From positions 10,719,290 through 10,783,289 of the forward strand of contig NC_091372.1 in NCBI RefSeq assembly GCF_038502225.1: a stretch of DNA of 64,000 bases, given 5' to 3'. This document shows positions 11,172 through 22,694 of this stretch, piece after piece. The DNA comes from Cherax quadricarinatus. Its lineage: Eukaryota; Arthropoda; Malacostraca; Decapoda; Parastacidae. The number at the start of each line of letters is the position of its first letter. Position 1 is the stretch's first letter. Position numbers and translations under genes: made by a program. The notes beneath the pieces were generated by a model, which had not been told where the DNA came from, did not search any database, and saw only the letters and a list, made by a program, of their open reading frames with translations.

Positions 11172-11495
11172 AGTTAGTAGTAGTGGCGTAACCTGGTTTT
11201 TGGCATAAACCGGACACAATGCCTTGAAAATGCTTTAAAATGACGAAAAAACCCATAAAACCAGCGTAAATAACTCGCGAAAGAATAAAACTATTGCTGA
11301 ACCTTGAAGAACACTAAAAACATATTTGTCATATATTTTAAAGAATAATGAACACACAAAAAATTGCTATGTAAGTGACGTTGCTGAGCGACATAGACAT
11401 AATGACGTTTGCTGAACTGAAATTTACTCTAGAAAATTGGCGTAAAGGTGAATTTGATGTAAGCCAAAATGACGTAAAGCAGGGTGTGACTGTAC
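11172..11495. repeat. Possible MITE with degenerate ends
   Basis: TGGCGTAACCTGGTTTTTGG at the left and a GACGTAAAGCAGGGTGTGAC stretch at the right are roughly complementary, and the interior has repeated GACGT/GCGTAAA motifs as in decayed mariner-type MITEs. The boundaries are uncertain. From 10751 to 11171 and from 11496 to 11785 I see no other feature. Confidence 0.35.
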
Positions 11496-11786
11496 ACAAC
11501 ATAGTGTTTAATGACTGTTTGCTAGGCAAAGGGCATAGTAGGTACTCTTATGGTTGTCTGAAGTCACCTTCAGTCAGCTTGTCTGACACTACCTTCCTAG
11601 CACATGCTCGTAGGACTGTCATCACTGACTGTCACGTACGTAGGTCTCCTCATCCCACATTAAACCTAGAACCACAAAGTTAGCAAGAAGTATTATTGAA
11701 CAATGACAAATTAATATAGAAAAAATGACATTCAGACCATCTAAAACTAAGAGTTTCATGCAAGCACAAGTATGCGATGATACAGC

Positions 11787-11872
11787 TAACCCTTAAACTC
11801 TCTAAATGTAGATCTACTTCACTCACGTAGCGCTCTGAAAGTAGATCTTCGTTTGGACAGTTTAAGGGTTAA
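11787..11872. mobile_element. Short TTAA-type MITE
   Basis: The ends are CCCTTAAACTCTC and a GTTTAAGGG-type complement followed by TTAA (11869-11872). The interior has GTAGATCTAC-like palindromes, also present at the left end of the piggyBac-like element (CCGTAGATCTACGG at 3259-3272), so it is probably a miniature relative. Confidence 0.5.
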
Positions 11873-12234
11873 AGAATACTCATCATCTGTGTCTAAAGAG
11901 TTTAACCAGCAAATATCAGAAATGCTGCCAGAATGAAGATTAACATATTCAGGAAGTCGGCAACTTTTTTCTAAAAGTACCAGATTAGTCAGGCTGCTAG
12001 CATAAACAGCCTGGTTGTCCAGGTGGTCAGCAAAGAAGACAGTCTGTCAGGGATGAACCCTTGAAACCAATTGCAGGTAAATCACAGGAACTCCTGTGAA
12101 AAGGTGGGGGGGGGGGGGCAGTGCTATGATGCTACTCTTCTCTTAGGTCGTATCTGATTCTCGTGCATTCCTCAGGCACTGTGTCCCCTGTGGGTGTAGT
12201 ACTTAAAATATAATGATAAGTTTATAAATGGCAG

Positions 12235-12345
12235 GTCAGACCAGTGGCACCCAGACCCCAAAGACATCACAAAAATCAGAAGAGGTTATCCCGAGTGACC
12301 CACGCCTTGGTCCACTCCCACCAGAAGATTCTCGAATATTTGAAG
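12235..12345 (+). CDS. TP53BP1: 53BP1 homologue, linker exon
   Basis: The acceptor TATAAATGGCAG precedes 12235 and the donor GAAG|GTAAGT follows 12345. The 111 bases read in phase 1 to phase 1 and encode a polar linker that ends EDSRIFEG, the lead-in to the first BRCT repeat. The end joins the next exon to give FEGYTILMTSG. In 53BP1 proteins this motif begins BRCT1, so exon order and identity agree. Confidence 0.88.
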
Positions 12346-12349
12346 GTAA

Positions 12350-12440
12350 GTTACTCTTGATCCAAAGAATTGGACTTCTCTCCTTTCTAATTACCTCCCA
12401 TAACCCGTTTGGATTTAGTGCTTCTAAATATAATGGTACT
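12350..12440 (+). repeat. SINE-1 family fragment next to a splice donor
   Basis: Blocks CTCTTGATCCAAAGAATTGG, CTCCCATAACCC and GGATTTAGTGCTTC match the SINE-1 family. The fragment starts within about five bases of the donor of the 53BP1 linker exon. Confidence 0.5.
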
Positions 12441-12616
12441 AATAAAGGTAAATGATTTTTTAGTGGGTATGATGATCTGAAAGAATTGGGAAAATTATTC
12501 TCAAACAAGAGTACAAATCTTGATCTATGAATCTACTTAATGACAACAGCATCTATGAAATATGTGGTACTTAAATTCTCAACATGTGTTCAAAATTTTA
12601 GATCAGAATCATAAGC

Positions 12617-13465
12617 AGTAGTCACAGATGAGAGACATAGACAGCAGTCACAGATGAGAGATGTAGACAGCAGTCACAGATGAGAGATGTAGACAGCAGT
12701 CACAGATGAGAGATGTAGACAGCAGTCACAGATGAAAGACGTAGACAGCAGTCACAGATGAGAGACGTAGACAGCAGTCACAGATGAGAGACGTAGACAG
12801 CAGTCACAGATGAGAGACGTAGACAGCAGTCACAGATGAGAGATGTAGACAGCAGTCACAGATGAGAGACGTAGACAGCAGTCACAGATGAGAGACGTAG
12901 ACAGTCACAGATGAGAGACATAGACAGCAGTCACAGATGAGAGACGTAGACAGCAGTCACAGATGAGAGACGTAGACAGCAGTCACAGATGAGAGATGTA
13001 GACAGCAGTCACAGATGAGAGACGTAGACAACAGTCACAGATGAGAGACGTAGACAGCAGTCACAGATGAGAGATGTAGACAGCAGTCACAGATGAGAGA
13101 TGTAGACAGCAGTCACAGATGAGAGATGTAGACAGTCACAGATGAGAGACGTAGACAGCAGTCACAGATGAGAGACGTAGACAGCAGTCACAGATGAGAG
13201 ACGTAGACAGCAGTCACAGATGAGAGACGTAGACAGCAGTCACAGATGAGAGACGTAGACAGCAGTCACAGATGAGAGACGTAGACAGCAGTCACAGATG
13301 AGAGACGTAGACAGTCACAGATGAGAGACGTAGACAGTCACAGATGAGAGACATAGACAGTCACAGATGAGAGACATAGCAGTCACAGATGAGAGATGTA
13401 GACAGCAGTCACAGGTCAGAGACATAGACAGCAGTCACAGGTCAGAGACGTAGACAGCAGTCGCA
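12617..13465 (+). repeat. 26-bp minisatellite 1
   Basis: About 33 tandem units with consensus AGACAGCAGTCACAGATGAG plus AGACGT fill this stretch of the 53BP1 intron. Variants GACGT, GATGT and GACAT alternate, and some units lack a CAG and are 3 bp shorter. The units are exact enough to imply recent expansion. There are no spacers between the units, so it is not CRISPR-like. Confidence 0.95.
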
Positions 13466-13789
13466 ATCAGTGAGCCATTTAACACATTCAAGATGCTACA
13501 TTTAAAGACCATGCCTCACTCTCTTACAAAAGTGCTGAGTATACTTCCTGTTTTACCTCCATGTATATCTACATCGAGGCAAAACTGTCTTTCCAGAAGT
13601 GTGCCAACATTGCACTTTAGCTTACCCTACAACTGCAACATCCCCCACCCCTCCAGAATGCAGGACAGGCATTGCCTTTCCCACCTCCAGGACTGTCCAG
13701 CTAATTATGTATATATGCAAATAACCATTTAGAAAAAAGTTAAATTCTAAGCACTTTCGTGATTTTTCACATTATCAAGGAATAATAAT

Positions 13790-13975
13790 AATTCTAATAT
13801 TTATTCCTGCAAGTACCTGTACATTATATACAGACCTAACTGACATCAGTGACATAGAAAGCTCCTTGTTATGCAGAGCATTTTGGGCAAATTAGGTAAA
13901 TCTTGTCCCCAGGATGCGACCCCCCACCAGTCTACTAACACTCGGGTACCTATTTACTTCTAGGTGAAAAGAGAA
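13790..13975 (-). repeat. tRNA-derived SINE (SINE-3), 3' part, inverted
   Basis: Sequence TATACAGACC...TGACATCAGTGACATAGAAAG and TTATGCAGAGCATTTTGGGC matches, in reverse, the body of the SINE-3 copy at 50380-50645. The tRNA-like head is missing here. Nothing is recognised from 13466 to 13789 apart from a CCTCCAGGACT block of the RTE-type 3' end near 13680. Confidence 0.65.
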
Positions 13976-14295
13976 TGGTAAAAATATGAAAACAGAAGAC
14001 TTGTGAGGCTTTATAAGTCTTCTGTTCTCCAGTTATTTTTACTATTCCTTGATTGTGCGAGACATCACAAAAGCACTTGGAGTTTTGCTCTTTTTTCACT
14101 GTGGTTATTTTGCATATTATGATATCATTTGTTGACTGTGATTTTATTGCATGTATATATGTATATTCATTTTTATTTTTAGTATTTTCTTCTTTGGGTT
14201 GCCCTGCATTGGTAGGTAAATGACTGATGTGTTAAAGAAAAATTGGTGTTTGATACATTCAAAATGTAAATAATAGATGCTAACTATTTATTGAT

Positions 14296-14483
14296 CTCCA
14301 TGGGGAAGTGGAACAGAATTCTTCCTCCGTAAACCATGTGTGTCGTAAGAGGCTACTAAAATGCCAGGAGCAAGGGCCTACTAACCCGTTATCTAGTATC
14401 CATTACTAAAGTTGAAAAGAGAAATTTTTGTTTTTGTGTTCGGGCCACCCTGCTTCGGTGGGATATAGCCGGTTTGTTGAAAG
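14296..14483 (+). repeat. SINE-2 family copy (shares RTE-like 3' tail)
   Basis: It begins CATGGGGAAGTGGAACAGAA, has GTGTCGTAAGAGGCTACTAA in the middle, and ends GGTGGGATATAGCCGGTTTG then TTGAAAG. The same layout is at 39733-39922 and, inverted, at 53563-53755. The last about 45 bases match the end of the RTE-like LINE. Confidence 0.75.
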
Positions 14484-14504
14484 AAAAAATAAAAAAAAAC
14501 TATT

Positions 14505-14722
14505 TATTGAGTCATGGAAATGGGAAGTACAATGCCTGCACTTGAAAGGAAGGGCATCTAGACTGTTCTATCTGAGCACCTCTGCAAAGACAGTGATTAA
14601 ATGTGAGTGATGGTGAAAGTGTTGAATGATGATGAAAGTTGTTTCTTTTCGTTTTTTTTTTTTTCTTTCTTTTTGGGTCACCCTGCCTTGGTGGGAAAAG
14701 GCTGACATGTTAAAAGAAATTA
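14505..14722 (+). repeat. RTE-like LINE 3' end, solo fragment
   Basis: This is sense-strand LINE 3' UTR: ATGGGAAGTACAATGCCTGC, GAGCACCTCTGCAAAGACAG, GATGGTGAAAGTGTTGAATG and GGGTCACCCTGCCTTGGTGG. From 14723 to 14995 the intron is AT-rich with no recognised feature. Confidence 0.75.
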
Positions 14723-14995
14723 TTGTGTGGGAAGTTTACAATTCAAAGTGCCATACTGAGTGGTGTGGTAAATGTTTATTTTTTATTTATTCAGTTATTG
14801 TATAGAATGGCTGATTATATAAAGAAAAAAATGTTGATTGGGATACACTAATATTAAATTCACTTCAGTTATTAATGTTTTGAAATTTAAAAAAAATTTT
14901 CTTTGAGGAACTTTTTTGTGTGTAATATAACTTTAGAAGTATTTAATGTACACTAATACATGAAGTTGTTAATGTTTATATTTTTGATGCTTCAG

Positions 14996-15058
14996 GATAT
15001 ACCATTCTAATGACCAGTGGTGACAGTAGCATCAAGAAGCGTCAGTGTCCAGATGATG
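14996..15058 (+). CDS. TP53BP1: 53BP1 homologue, start of BRCT1
   Basis: The acceptor GATGCTTCAG precedes 14996 and the donor G|GTGAGT follows 15058. The 63 bases read in phase 1 to phase 1 and encode YTILMTSGDSSIKKRQCPDD. A YTILLT-type strand opens BRCT1 in 53BP1 proteins. The exon is short but both splice sites and the frame fit the neighbours. Confidence 0.88.
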
Positions 15059-15464
15059 GTGAGTAACACGTCTGACACATGCACACCATTCTTACATTGA
15101 ACACAAAGGGACAACACTGACTCGAACAATACACAAATATCCCGCACATAGAAAGAAACTTACGACGACAGTCCAAGTCAGACCGAAGCGTCGTCATGAA
15201 TTTCTTTCTCCTTTGTGCAGGTCATTTGTGTATTTTGTCTATTAGACGGTCAGGTAACATGAGGGTTACCTTCATAAAAGTTAATGTTTGGACTAGTATA
15301 GCACCGACTGAACTGAAGCTCAAGTATAAACGAATAGAGTTGCATTCCATAAGCCCACAGAAAATATCAAACAACTTTGTAATATATCCTGATATATCAT
15401 CAGTAATAATTTTTATCTTTTCATTCTCTGTCATTATTTGAAGCATTTGAAGAATGCCTTTACA

Positions 15465-16085
15465 TTCTCTAACAGAGAATGAAATTTATATTCGCTAACA
15501 GAATGTAATTTATATTCTGTAACAGAGAATGTAATTTACATTCTGTAAGAGAATGTAATTTACATTCTGTAACAGAATGTAGTTTACATTCTGTAACGGA
15601 GAGTGTAATTTTGCATTCTGTAACAGAGAATGTAATTTTCATTCTGTAACAGAGAATGTAATTTTCATTCTGTAACGGAGAATGTAATTTGCATTCTGTA
15701 ATGGAGAGTGTAATTTGCATTCTGTAATGGAGAATGTAATTTGCATTCTGTAATGGAGAATGTAATTTGCATTCTGTAATGGAGAATGTAATTTGCATTC
15801 TGTAATGGAGAATGTAATTTGCATTCTGTAATGGAGAATGTAATTTGCATTCTGTAACGGAGAATGTAATTTGCATTCTGTAATGGAGAATGTAATTTGC
15901 ATTCTGTAATGGAGAATGTAATTTGCATTCTGTAATGGAGAACGTAATTTGCATTCTGTAATGGAGAATGTAATTTGCATTCTGTAACAGAATGTAATTT
16001 GCATTCTGTAACAGAGAATGTAATTTGCATTCTGTAACAGAGAATGTAATTTGCATTCTGTAACAGAGAATGTATTTTACATATT
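15465..16085 (+). repeat. 26-bp minisatellite 2
   Basis: About 24 tandem units with consensus GTAATTTGCATTCTGTAATG plus GAGAAT run through this intron. Older, more variable units (deletions, TTAC or TTTC for TTGC) lie at both ends and near-identical ones in the middle, the usual pattern of central homogenisation. The reverse strand is stop-free in all three frames, producing spurious frames of 121-195 residues. Confidence 0.95.
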
Positions 16086-16498
16086 GTAACTATATAATTT
16101 ACATTCCTTAACAATGTAAAGGTACCTAATTTGCTTGCTAAGTCATTGTTAAAAATCTCTCTTCATACCTGTGCAGATACATACACCTCTCAGTGTATGT
16201 ACAGATGCATGTACCTCTGTTAGAGATACACACACACTTGTGTGTATACAGATACACACCTGTGTGTGTACACAAATACATAACCCTCTCATTGGTTGAA
16301 CTGGGATGGTAATACTGGTAAGTTGCAGAAACACAGGTGTATACACATGTTAAAACAGTTAATATGGATACATTTTTTGAAGTGAGGAAATATATCCTCC
16401 TTAATTACCTTAATGGGCATATGTTTCTCTTACCACACCACCTTACATTTCATATGCACTACACTTTTTTGTGGCCAGAGTATGCAGGTATATCTTAG

Positions 16499-17568
16499 CC
16501 CTTTCTGGGTTGGTGCCCTATTAGCACGGCTGGCACGCCAGAGTTGGTGCTGTACTAGTACTCATAAATTCTAGCGCCTTCAGATCTAGTGAGAGAAAGC
16601 TGGTAGGCCTTCATATGAAAGAATGGGTCTATGTGGTCAGTGTGTGCAGTATAAAAAAAATCCTGCAGCACACAGTGCATAATGAGAAAAACAAACTTGG
16701 ACCATGTTTTTGGTTTAAAACAGCGACTTTGCGGTGTATTTTCGTATGCTATTTATGGTTGTATTCTAGTTTTCCTGATCTCATTTTATAGAATGGAAGA
16801 CATATTACGGAAATTGAGATGATTTTTATTGATGTCACAACGAAAAGTACCTTGAAATTGAGCTCAAAGTAACAGAAATGTTCGATTTTTGCCAAAGTTC
16901 AAAAGTAAATAAATCAAGCCATGCGTCCAATGCACTTCAACTGGTGAGTCTAATATTCTTTCACAAGTGCACTGATATTATTTGTACCATTTCTACAGTA
17001 ATGCAGTAGTCTGCATAACAGTAAATTTTCTATTTTTTGTGAGAATAAAAATTCAAAGTGGAAAGCAAAAGAAATGTAACAGAGGCCTAGGGATGTGACT
17101 AATGAACAGAGGAAATATTATTTTAGTGCCAGGAATGTCTGTCTTGTTTATTCTGGACCCTATTTGGAAATTGGCATCTTTTGAAATTTGTGTGAAATTG
17201 GCAAAATTGCCAATTTTGGACCACTTTATTAGATAGTTGAAATTGGTAAATGGGTGGGTTCTTGTACTCATTTGACAGAAAAAAATGGAGTTCTAGCAAA
17301 ATAGTTATGATTTTTGTTGACTGGTACACCAGAGTTGGCCGAAAATAGGGCTCAAAGTGGGTGAAATCGCCGATGCGTAAATGTCGTCGAGACCACTAAC
17401 TTTGCGAGAGCATAATTCCATAAGTTTTCCATCAAATTTCATACTTTTGGTGTCATTATCATCGGGAAAAGATTCTCTATCACTTCATAAGAAACAAATT
17501 TTTTTTTTTCTGAAAAATTTTTGACCCTGAGAACAAGTTTAGGAGAGGGCCTCTCGACCCTGAAAGGG
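16499..17568. mobile_element. piggyBac-like non-autonomous element, copy 2
   Basis: The ends CCCTTTCTGGG and GACCCTGAAAGGG are flanked by TTAG (16495-16498, a decayed TTAA) and TTAA (17569-17572). The interior aligns throughout with copy 1, including GCATAATTCCATAAGTTTTC and the unoccupied site where the LINE sits in copy 1 (near 17488). No transposase frame is present. Confidence 0.8.
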
Positions 17569-17615
17569 TTAATTACAGCACAATTTATGTATACTCTATT
17601 TTATGACACATCAGT

Positions 17616-18765
17616 TTTTTTTTTTTTTAACAAGTCTGCTGTCTCCCACCGAGGCAGGGTGACCCAAAAAGAAAATCCCCAAAAAGAAAATACTTTCATC
17701 ATCATTCAGCACTTTCACCTCACTCATACATAATCACTGTTTTTTGCAGAGGCACTCAGATACAACAGTTTAGAAGCATATATAAAGATATATAACATAT
17801 TCCTCCAAACTGCCAATATCCCAAACCCCTCCTTTAAAGTGCAGGCATTGTACTTCCCAAATTCCAGTACTCTAGTCCGGCTATATAAAAATAACTGGTT
17901 TCCCTGAATCTCTTCACTAAATATTACCCCGCTCACACTTCAGCAGCTCATCAGGTCCCAAAAACCTTGCGTCTCCATTCACTCTATCTAACACGCTCAC
18001 ACACGCTTGCTGGAAGCCCAAGCCCCTTGCCCACAAAACCTCCTTTACCTCCTCCCTCCAACCTTTTCAAGGACGACCCCTACCCTACCCTCCTTTCCCT
18101 ACAGATTTATACGCTCTCCATGTCATTCAACTTTGATCCATTCTCTCTAAATGACCAAACCACCTTAACAACCCCTCTTCAGCCCTTTGACTAATACTCT
18201 TTTTATTAACTCCACACCTTCTCATATTTTCCACACACCGAATTTTCTGCATAATATTTACACCACACATTGCCCTTAGACGGGACATCTCCACTGCCTC
18301 CAACTTCCTCCTCGCTTCAGCATTTACAACCCAAGCTTCACACCCATATAAGAGTGTTGGTACCACTATACTTTCATACATTTCCTTCTTTGCCTCCATA
18401 GATGACATTTTTTGTCTCCACATATACCTCAATGGACCATTCACCTTTTTTCCTTTATCAATTCTGTGATTAACCTCATCCTTCATAAATCCATCCGCTG
18501 ACACGTCAACTCCCATATATCTGAAAACATTCACTTCTTCCATACTCCCTCTCTCCAATGTGATATCCAGTTTTTCTTTATCTAAATCATTTGATATCCT
18601 CATCACCTTACTCTTATCTAAGTTCACTTTCAACTTTCTGCCTTTACACACCCAAACTCGTCCACTAACCTTTGCAACTTTTCTTTAGAATCTCCCATAA
18701 GTACAGTATCATCAGCAAAAAGTAACTGTGTAAACTCCTATTTTGTATTTGATTCCCCATAAGAA
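17616..18765 (-). mobile_element. RTE-like LINE, 5'-truncated copy
   Basis: The minus-strand LINE starts (3' end) at a T-run and AACAAGTCTGCTGTCTCCCA, and runs through the C-terminal coding region until the ADD-motif region near 18710, where homology stops at AAATACAAAATAGG. It lies within the intron before the BRCT1 exon. Confidence 0.85.
18127..18651 (-). pseudogene. RTE-like LINE ORF2 fragment, C-terminal
   Basis: The 174-residue frame covers the region after the reverse transcriptase catalytic motif: KLKVNLDKSKVMRISNDLD, FRYMGVDVSADG, TLLYGCEAWVVNAEARRKLE, and AEEGLLRWFGHLERMDQS. It lacks the endonuclease and catalytic RT motifs and is out of frame with the remaining 3' coding part. It is a dead fragment. 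Confidence 0.8.
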
Positions 18766-19009
18766 TAAGAACTATTAAGATAAAATCAAAGAAAACTCAG
18801 ATGAGTGAGTATACATAAATGTGTGCATGTATGTGTAGTGTGACCTAAGTGTAAGTAGAAGTAGCAAGATGTACCTGAAATCTTGCATGTTTGAGACAGA
18901 AAGAAGACATCAGCAATCCTACCATCATGTAAAGCAATTACAGGCTGTCGTTTTACACTCGGCAGGAATGTAGTACCTCCCTGGGTGGTTTCTGTCTACC
19001 AACCTACTA

Positions 19010-19010
19010 C

Positions 19011-19042
<32 letters not shown>

Positions 19043-19060
19043 CTTCAACAAGTCGGCCGT
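19010..19060 (-). repeat. RTE-type 3' tail remnant with T-run
   Basis: About 29 T residues are followed by CTTCAACAAGTCGGCCGTCT, the extreme 3' end of the RTE-like LINE on the minus strand, about 60 bases upstream of the BRCT1 exon acceptor. From 18766 to 19009 nothing is recognised. Confidence 0.7.
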
Positions 19061-19119
19061 CTGCATACTTTAATTTTTTTCTTCACAAGCAGTAATTGTA
19101 TATTGCATTATTTTTCCAG

Positions 19120-19409
19120 AGAATCTTGCACCGTTTGATAAAGATCACGTACATGCCCAAGTAACCAGAGGTGGGGGCAAAGTGCTTGAAAAATATTCTG
19201 AAGCTGAGATTATTCTTGCTGAACAAGGAGGATTCTCAACGAATGGCCGCCATACACCTTCCAAACTCAAGAAGAAAAGTTCAGCAGCTCCTACTAGAAC
19301 GCTCCTCCTCATCTCTAACTCGCACTGTAGAACAGCCAAATTCATACAGTGTTTGGCAGCTGGTATCCCTATAGTGTCCTTCCAGTGGGTAATAACCTCC
19401 TGTCACCAG
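19120..19409 (+). CDS. TP53BP1: 53BP1 homologue, BRCT1 core exon
   Basis: The acceptor TTATTTTTCCAG precedes 19120 and the donor CAG|GTTTGC follows 19409. The 290 bases enter in phase 1 and leave in phase 0. The product has a GGG turn motif (VTRGGGKVLEKYSEAEIIL), a low-complexity insert (HTPSKLKKKSSAAPT), then TLLLISNSHCRTAKFIQCLA and GIPIVSFQWVITSCHQ, with the hydrophobic core and single Trp expected in the last helix of a BRCT repeat. The CRTAK-LA-GIP pattern is characteristic of 53BP1 BRCT1, which in vertebrates binds p53 and contributes to the phosphopeptide (gamma-H2AX) site. Confidence 0.93.
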
Positions 19410-19489
19410 GTTTGCTACAGTGCTTTATTTTTCGGTATGTGTGTACACTTGACTATGTGGTTGCAGGAGTAGAGTCTTAGCTCCTCTTC

Positions 19490-20560
19490 CTGCCTCAACT
19501 TTACACTTGCTAGATTCACTCTTAGCATTGTGGGCCCTGTCATACCTGTTTTTAAAGCTGTGTATGGAGTCTGTGTCTACTACTTCATTGAGGTCTTTCC
19601 ATTTCCTGACTGCCCTGAGACTGAAGAAATGCTAAGACATTCCTGTGCCTCATCTGTGTCATTAACTTCCAGCTGTTCCCAGCTGTTTCCTGCCTCAAAC
19701 AGCCTGTACCTGTCTGCCCTATCAATTCCTCTTGAGCATTTTGTATGTTATTTCTTCCCTGGTTCTTTTGTTCTCCAGGGTTATTAAGTTCAGTTCCTTG
19801 AGGCTCTCTTCATAGCCCATATCCCTTAGGTCTGGAACTAGTCTCATTGCATACTTCTGCACTTTCTCCAGCTTGTTGACCTGCTTCCTCAGGTGTGGGT
19901 TCCATACTTGTGCTGCATACTCCAAGATGGTCCTGACATATGTTGTATAAAGCACCTGGAATGATTCTTTGTTGAGATTTGAAGAAAGATTTGGATTCCA
20001 TAGTCTGGAAAATTTTCAGACTGTTTCAGGCTGAGAGACTGACCACCTCAAAATCTTTCTTAAATATAGGTCCAGGTTTACTGTCTTCTAGATCTTTAGC
20101 AGCTGACTAGTTGTAGATCCTAGCTAGTGATTTTGACAGTGCTGCTGCTCTCACAGAGTCCATGGTGACACCTTGTCAGACCCAGCCACTCTTGATGTAT
20201 CCAATTTCATCAAGTCTTTTACCTTTTCCCCCGTTGTGTGTGTGGTGTCCAGTACCTTCGGATGTACTCGGGTTTCCTAGGCTTTTTCTGCTTCCACATG
20301 AGCTCTTCCTCAGTTGAATTCCCTGGTCTTTTGCTATTGTTTTCCTTCCGATGTTGCTGTAAAGTTGTTTTGGTTCAGACTTGGTCTTGGTTTCTATATC
20401 TTTCTCAAATTGTCAATCTGTTCTTGCCTCACCCTTGCTTATTCATTTCTGGCTAATCTGCTCGCCTCTCTGCTCTCATCTGTCCTTTGCTTCCTATAGG
20501 TTTTCCATGTTTTTCACTTCTCTCTAATTGCATCTTTGGTTGAACCAAAGGCTCTCTTTG
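19490..20560 (-). mobile_element. CR1-like LINE fragment (pseudogene)
   Basis: The minus strand encodes LYTTYVRTILEYAAQVWNPH and KLEKVQKYAMRLVPDLRDMG (19722-19955), the C-terminal reverse-transcriptase tail typical of CR1-group LINEs. Flanking sequence up to about 20560 still reads as broken LINE sequence on this strand. It is 5' truncated and frameshifted. Confidence 0.65.
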
Positions 20561-20629
20561 TTTTTTGTTTAGGTATGAAGTTTTTCTCTGCTTCCAGGTA
20601 CTTCCCAACTACATATGCCATCTCATCCG

Positions 20630-20671
<42 letters not shown>

Positions 20672-20672
20672 A
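20630..20672 (+). repeat. (TG)n microsatellite
   Basis: A GTGTGT run of about 40 bases in the intron between the BRCT1 exon and the next 53BP1 exon. Confidence 0.9.
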
Positions 20673-20924
20673 TGCATATGCGCAATTTTTTTTATATTGG
20701 CTATTTCACCTATTTTTAAGTTACAAAAGCAGTTCTCTGAAGTTTACCATTTAATTTTTAAGCTTTCATTTGTTGTTGTACACACTGCCTTCAGAATCTT
20801 ATTCCAGCAGCAGTTTACAAATATATGTCAGGTAATAATACTTTCTAGTTTCCTGTGGAACTTTACAATTGTTGCTGCAAAAGTTTTGTTGTGCTGTGAA
20901 ACTTTACTGTCCTGTGCAAACACA

Positions 20925-21075
20925 TTAATGGGTAAACCATACCACAGGTGGGGCTTGAACCTGTGGTCACACAGTTGTAAAACTCCAGACCGATGTGTTA
21001 TCCACTCCGACCGTGGGTTCAAGCCCCACCCATGGTATGGTTTATTTGCTAGTGTGTCACTACGATTTCGTGAGT
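20925..21075. repeat. tRNA-derived SINE (SINE-4) forming a palindrome
   Basis: The ends GGTAAACCATACCACAGGTG and CCACCCATGGTATGGTTTAT are inverted repeats. Inside is a tRNA-like stretch with a B box, GGGTTCAAGCCCC (21016-21028), and on the other strand GGTTCAAGCCCCACC. Related sequence is at 37050-37140. It looks like two heads of a tRNA-derived SINE in opposite orientation, not a functional tRNA gene. Confidence 0.55.
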
Positions 21076-21082
21076 CATATTA

Positions 21083-21530
21083 ATGGGTATTTTTTTTTAT
21101 CTTGGTATCAATGTCCTGCCAAGGCAAGGTGACCCAAAGAAAGAAAAAAACAACAACATTGATTCTATCACTGTCTTAGAATTGAGAATGTCACAGTTCA
21201 GATGACCCTTTGACTCCAACTTCCCCATCCCTCCTTAAGAGTGTAGGTACTGCACTTACCTAAATACAAAATGTTATTCTGTACTTTTTTTTTTTAATTG
21301 GCCGTCTCCCACCGAGGCAGGGTGATACGATAAGGAAACATTTTTCACCATCACCCACACTATTACTGCCTTTCCAGAGGTGCATGGATACGACAGTACA
21401 GATGTCCCTCCAAACAGCAGATATCCCAAACCCCTCCTGTAAGAATGCAGGCACTGGACCTCTCACCTCCAGGACTAAGTCCAGTTTTTTTTTTTTTCCC
21501 CAACAAGTCGGCCGTCTTCCACCGAGGCTA
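21083..21530 (-). repeat. Cluster of RTE-type 3' tail fragments
   Basis: Three partial minus-strand tails follow each other: 21095-21150 (CTGCCAAGGCAAGGTGACCC), 21285-21480 (GGCCGTCTCCCACCGAGGCA through CTCCAGGACTAAGTCC) and 21483-21530 (T-run, CAACAAGTCGGCCGTCTTCC). Each begins with a T-run, as expected for independent LINE-tail insertions. Confidence 0.7.
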
Positions 21531-21582
21531 ACTGATAAATTATGTAGTAATCATAATATTGAGAGCTACCTACATTACACCA

Positions 21583-21712
21583 TGTTACTGGTAAAGGGCT
21601 CATGATTCAAGGAATTAGTGACCCTCCCCTTGAATCTAATTGTCTCCCATTTCCCAGGTGCTGTATAACCCCTATGGGTTTATCACTTCCCCATGAATAT
21701 AATTATATTGTA
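21583..21712 (+). repeat. SINE-1 family copy
   Basis: GGTAAAGGGCTCATGATTCA, CTCCCATTTCCCAGGTGCTG and TATAACCCCTATGGGTTTAT match the family, with a short TAATTATA tail. Confidence 0.65.
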
Positions 21713-21790
21713 CACTTTTCCCAGGGGATTGAAAGGAAAGTTTATACATTGTAGAACTTAAGAGACTGCAGCAAGATGTTGACACTTTCT

Positions 21791-21792
<2 letters not shown>

Positions 21793-21850
<58 letters not shown>
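21793..21850 (+). repeat. (GA)n(GACA)n microsatellite
   Basis: A short AGAG run followed by about 12 GACA units. Confidence 0.9.
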
Positions 21851-22694
21851 TGAGTCAGTGGAGACCTTGCCCTTTGTTTGTTCAGTGTTTCACCCAACAC
21901 TTTGCTGTATCAGATATAGTGGAACCTTGGTTTTCGTGGTTAATCCGTTCTAAAAAGTCTGACGAAGACCGAATCATACAGAAACTGAAGCAACATTTCC
22001 CATAAAAAATAATGTAAATCCAATTAACCCATTCCAGACACTCAAAAATATTAACAAAAAATACATTTTATAGAGAATAACTATAGTTTTACATACAGAA
22101 AACTACGAGAAATAAATATAAATGACTAATGAAATGGATAAATGAACATTTAACATCACTTTTACCTTTATTGAAGACTTGTTGGAGTACAGAAGACGGT
22201 GAGGAGGGGAGAGGGAGGAGGAGAGGTTATTGTTTGGAAGGGAAATTCCCTTCCATAAGAACTTCAGGTATCAAGGCCCTATCCAGGGTTACTTCCCTTC
22301 TTTGTCTTTTACTGCCACTAGGACCAACTTCAGTCACTGTACCCCTCCCTCCCCCTTTTTTTTTTAACAAGTCGGCCATCTCCCACCGAGGCAGGGTGAC
22401 CCAAAAAGAAAGAAAATCCCCAAAAAGAAAATACTTTCATCATCATTCAACTCTTTCACCTCACTCACACATAATCACTGTTTTTGCAGAGGTGTTCAGA
22501 ACACAACAGCCTAGAAGCATATACGTATAAAGATACACAACATATACCTCCAAACTGTCAATATCCCGAACCCCTCCTTTAGAGTGCAGGCATTGTACTT
22601 CCCATTTCCAGGACTCAAGTCTGGCTATATAAAAATAGCCGGTTTCTCTGAATTCCTTCACTAAATATTACCCTGCTCACACTCCAACCGATCG

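Noticed and set aside
12617..13465. Possible CRISPR-like array
   Set aside because: The 26-bp units are contiguous with no unique spacers, and the context is a eukaryotic intron.
15469..16114. Three minus-strand frames with MQITFSITECKLHSPLQNAN repeats
   Set aside because: They arise from the 26-bp minisatellite, which lacks stops in all phases of that strand.
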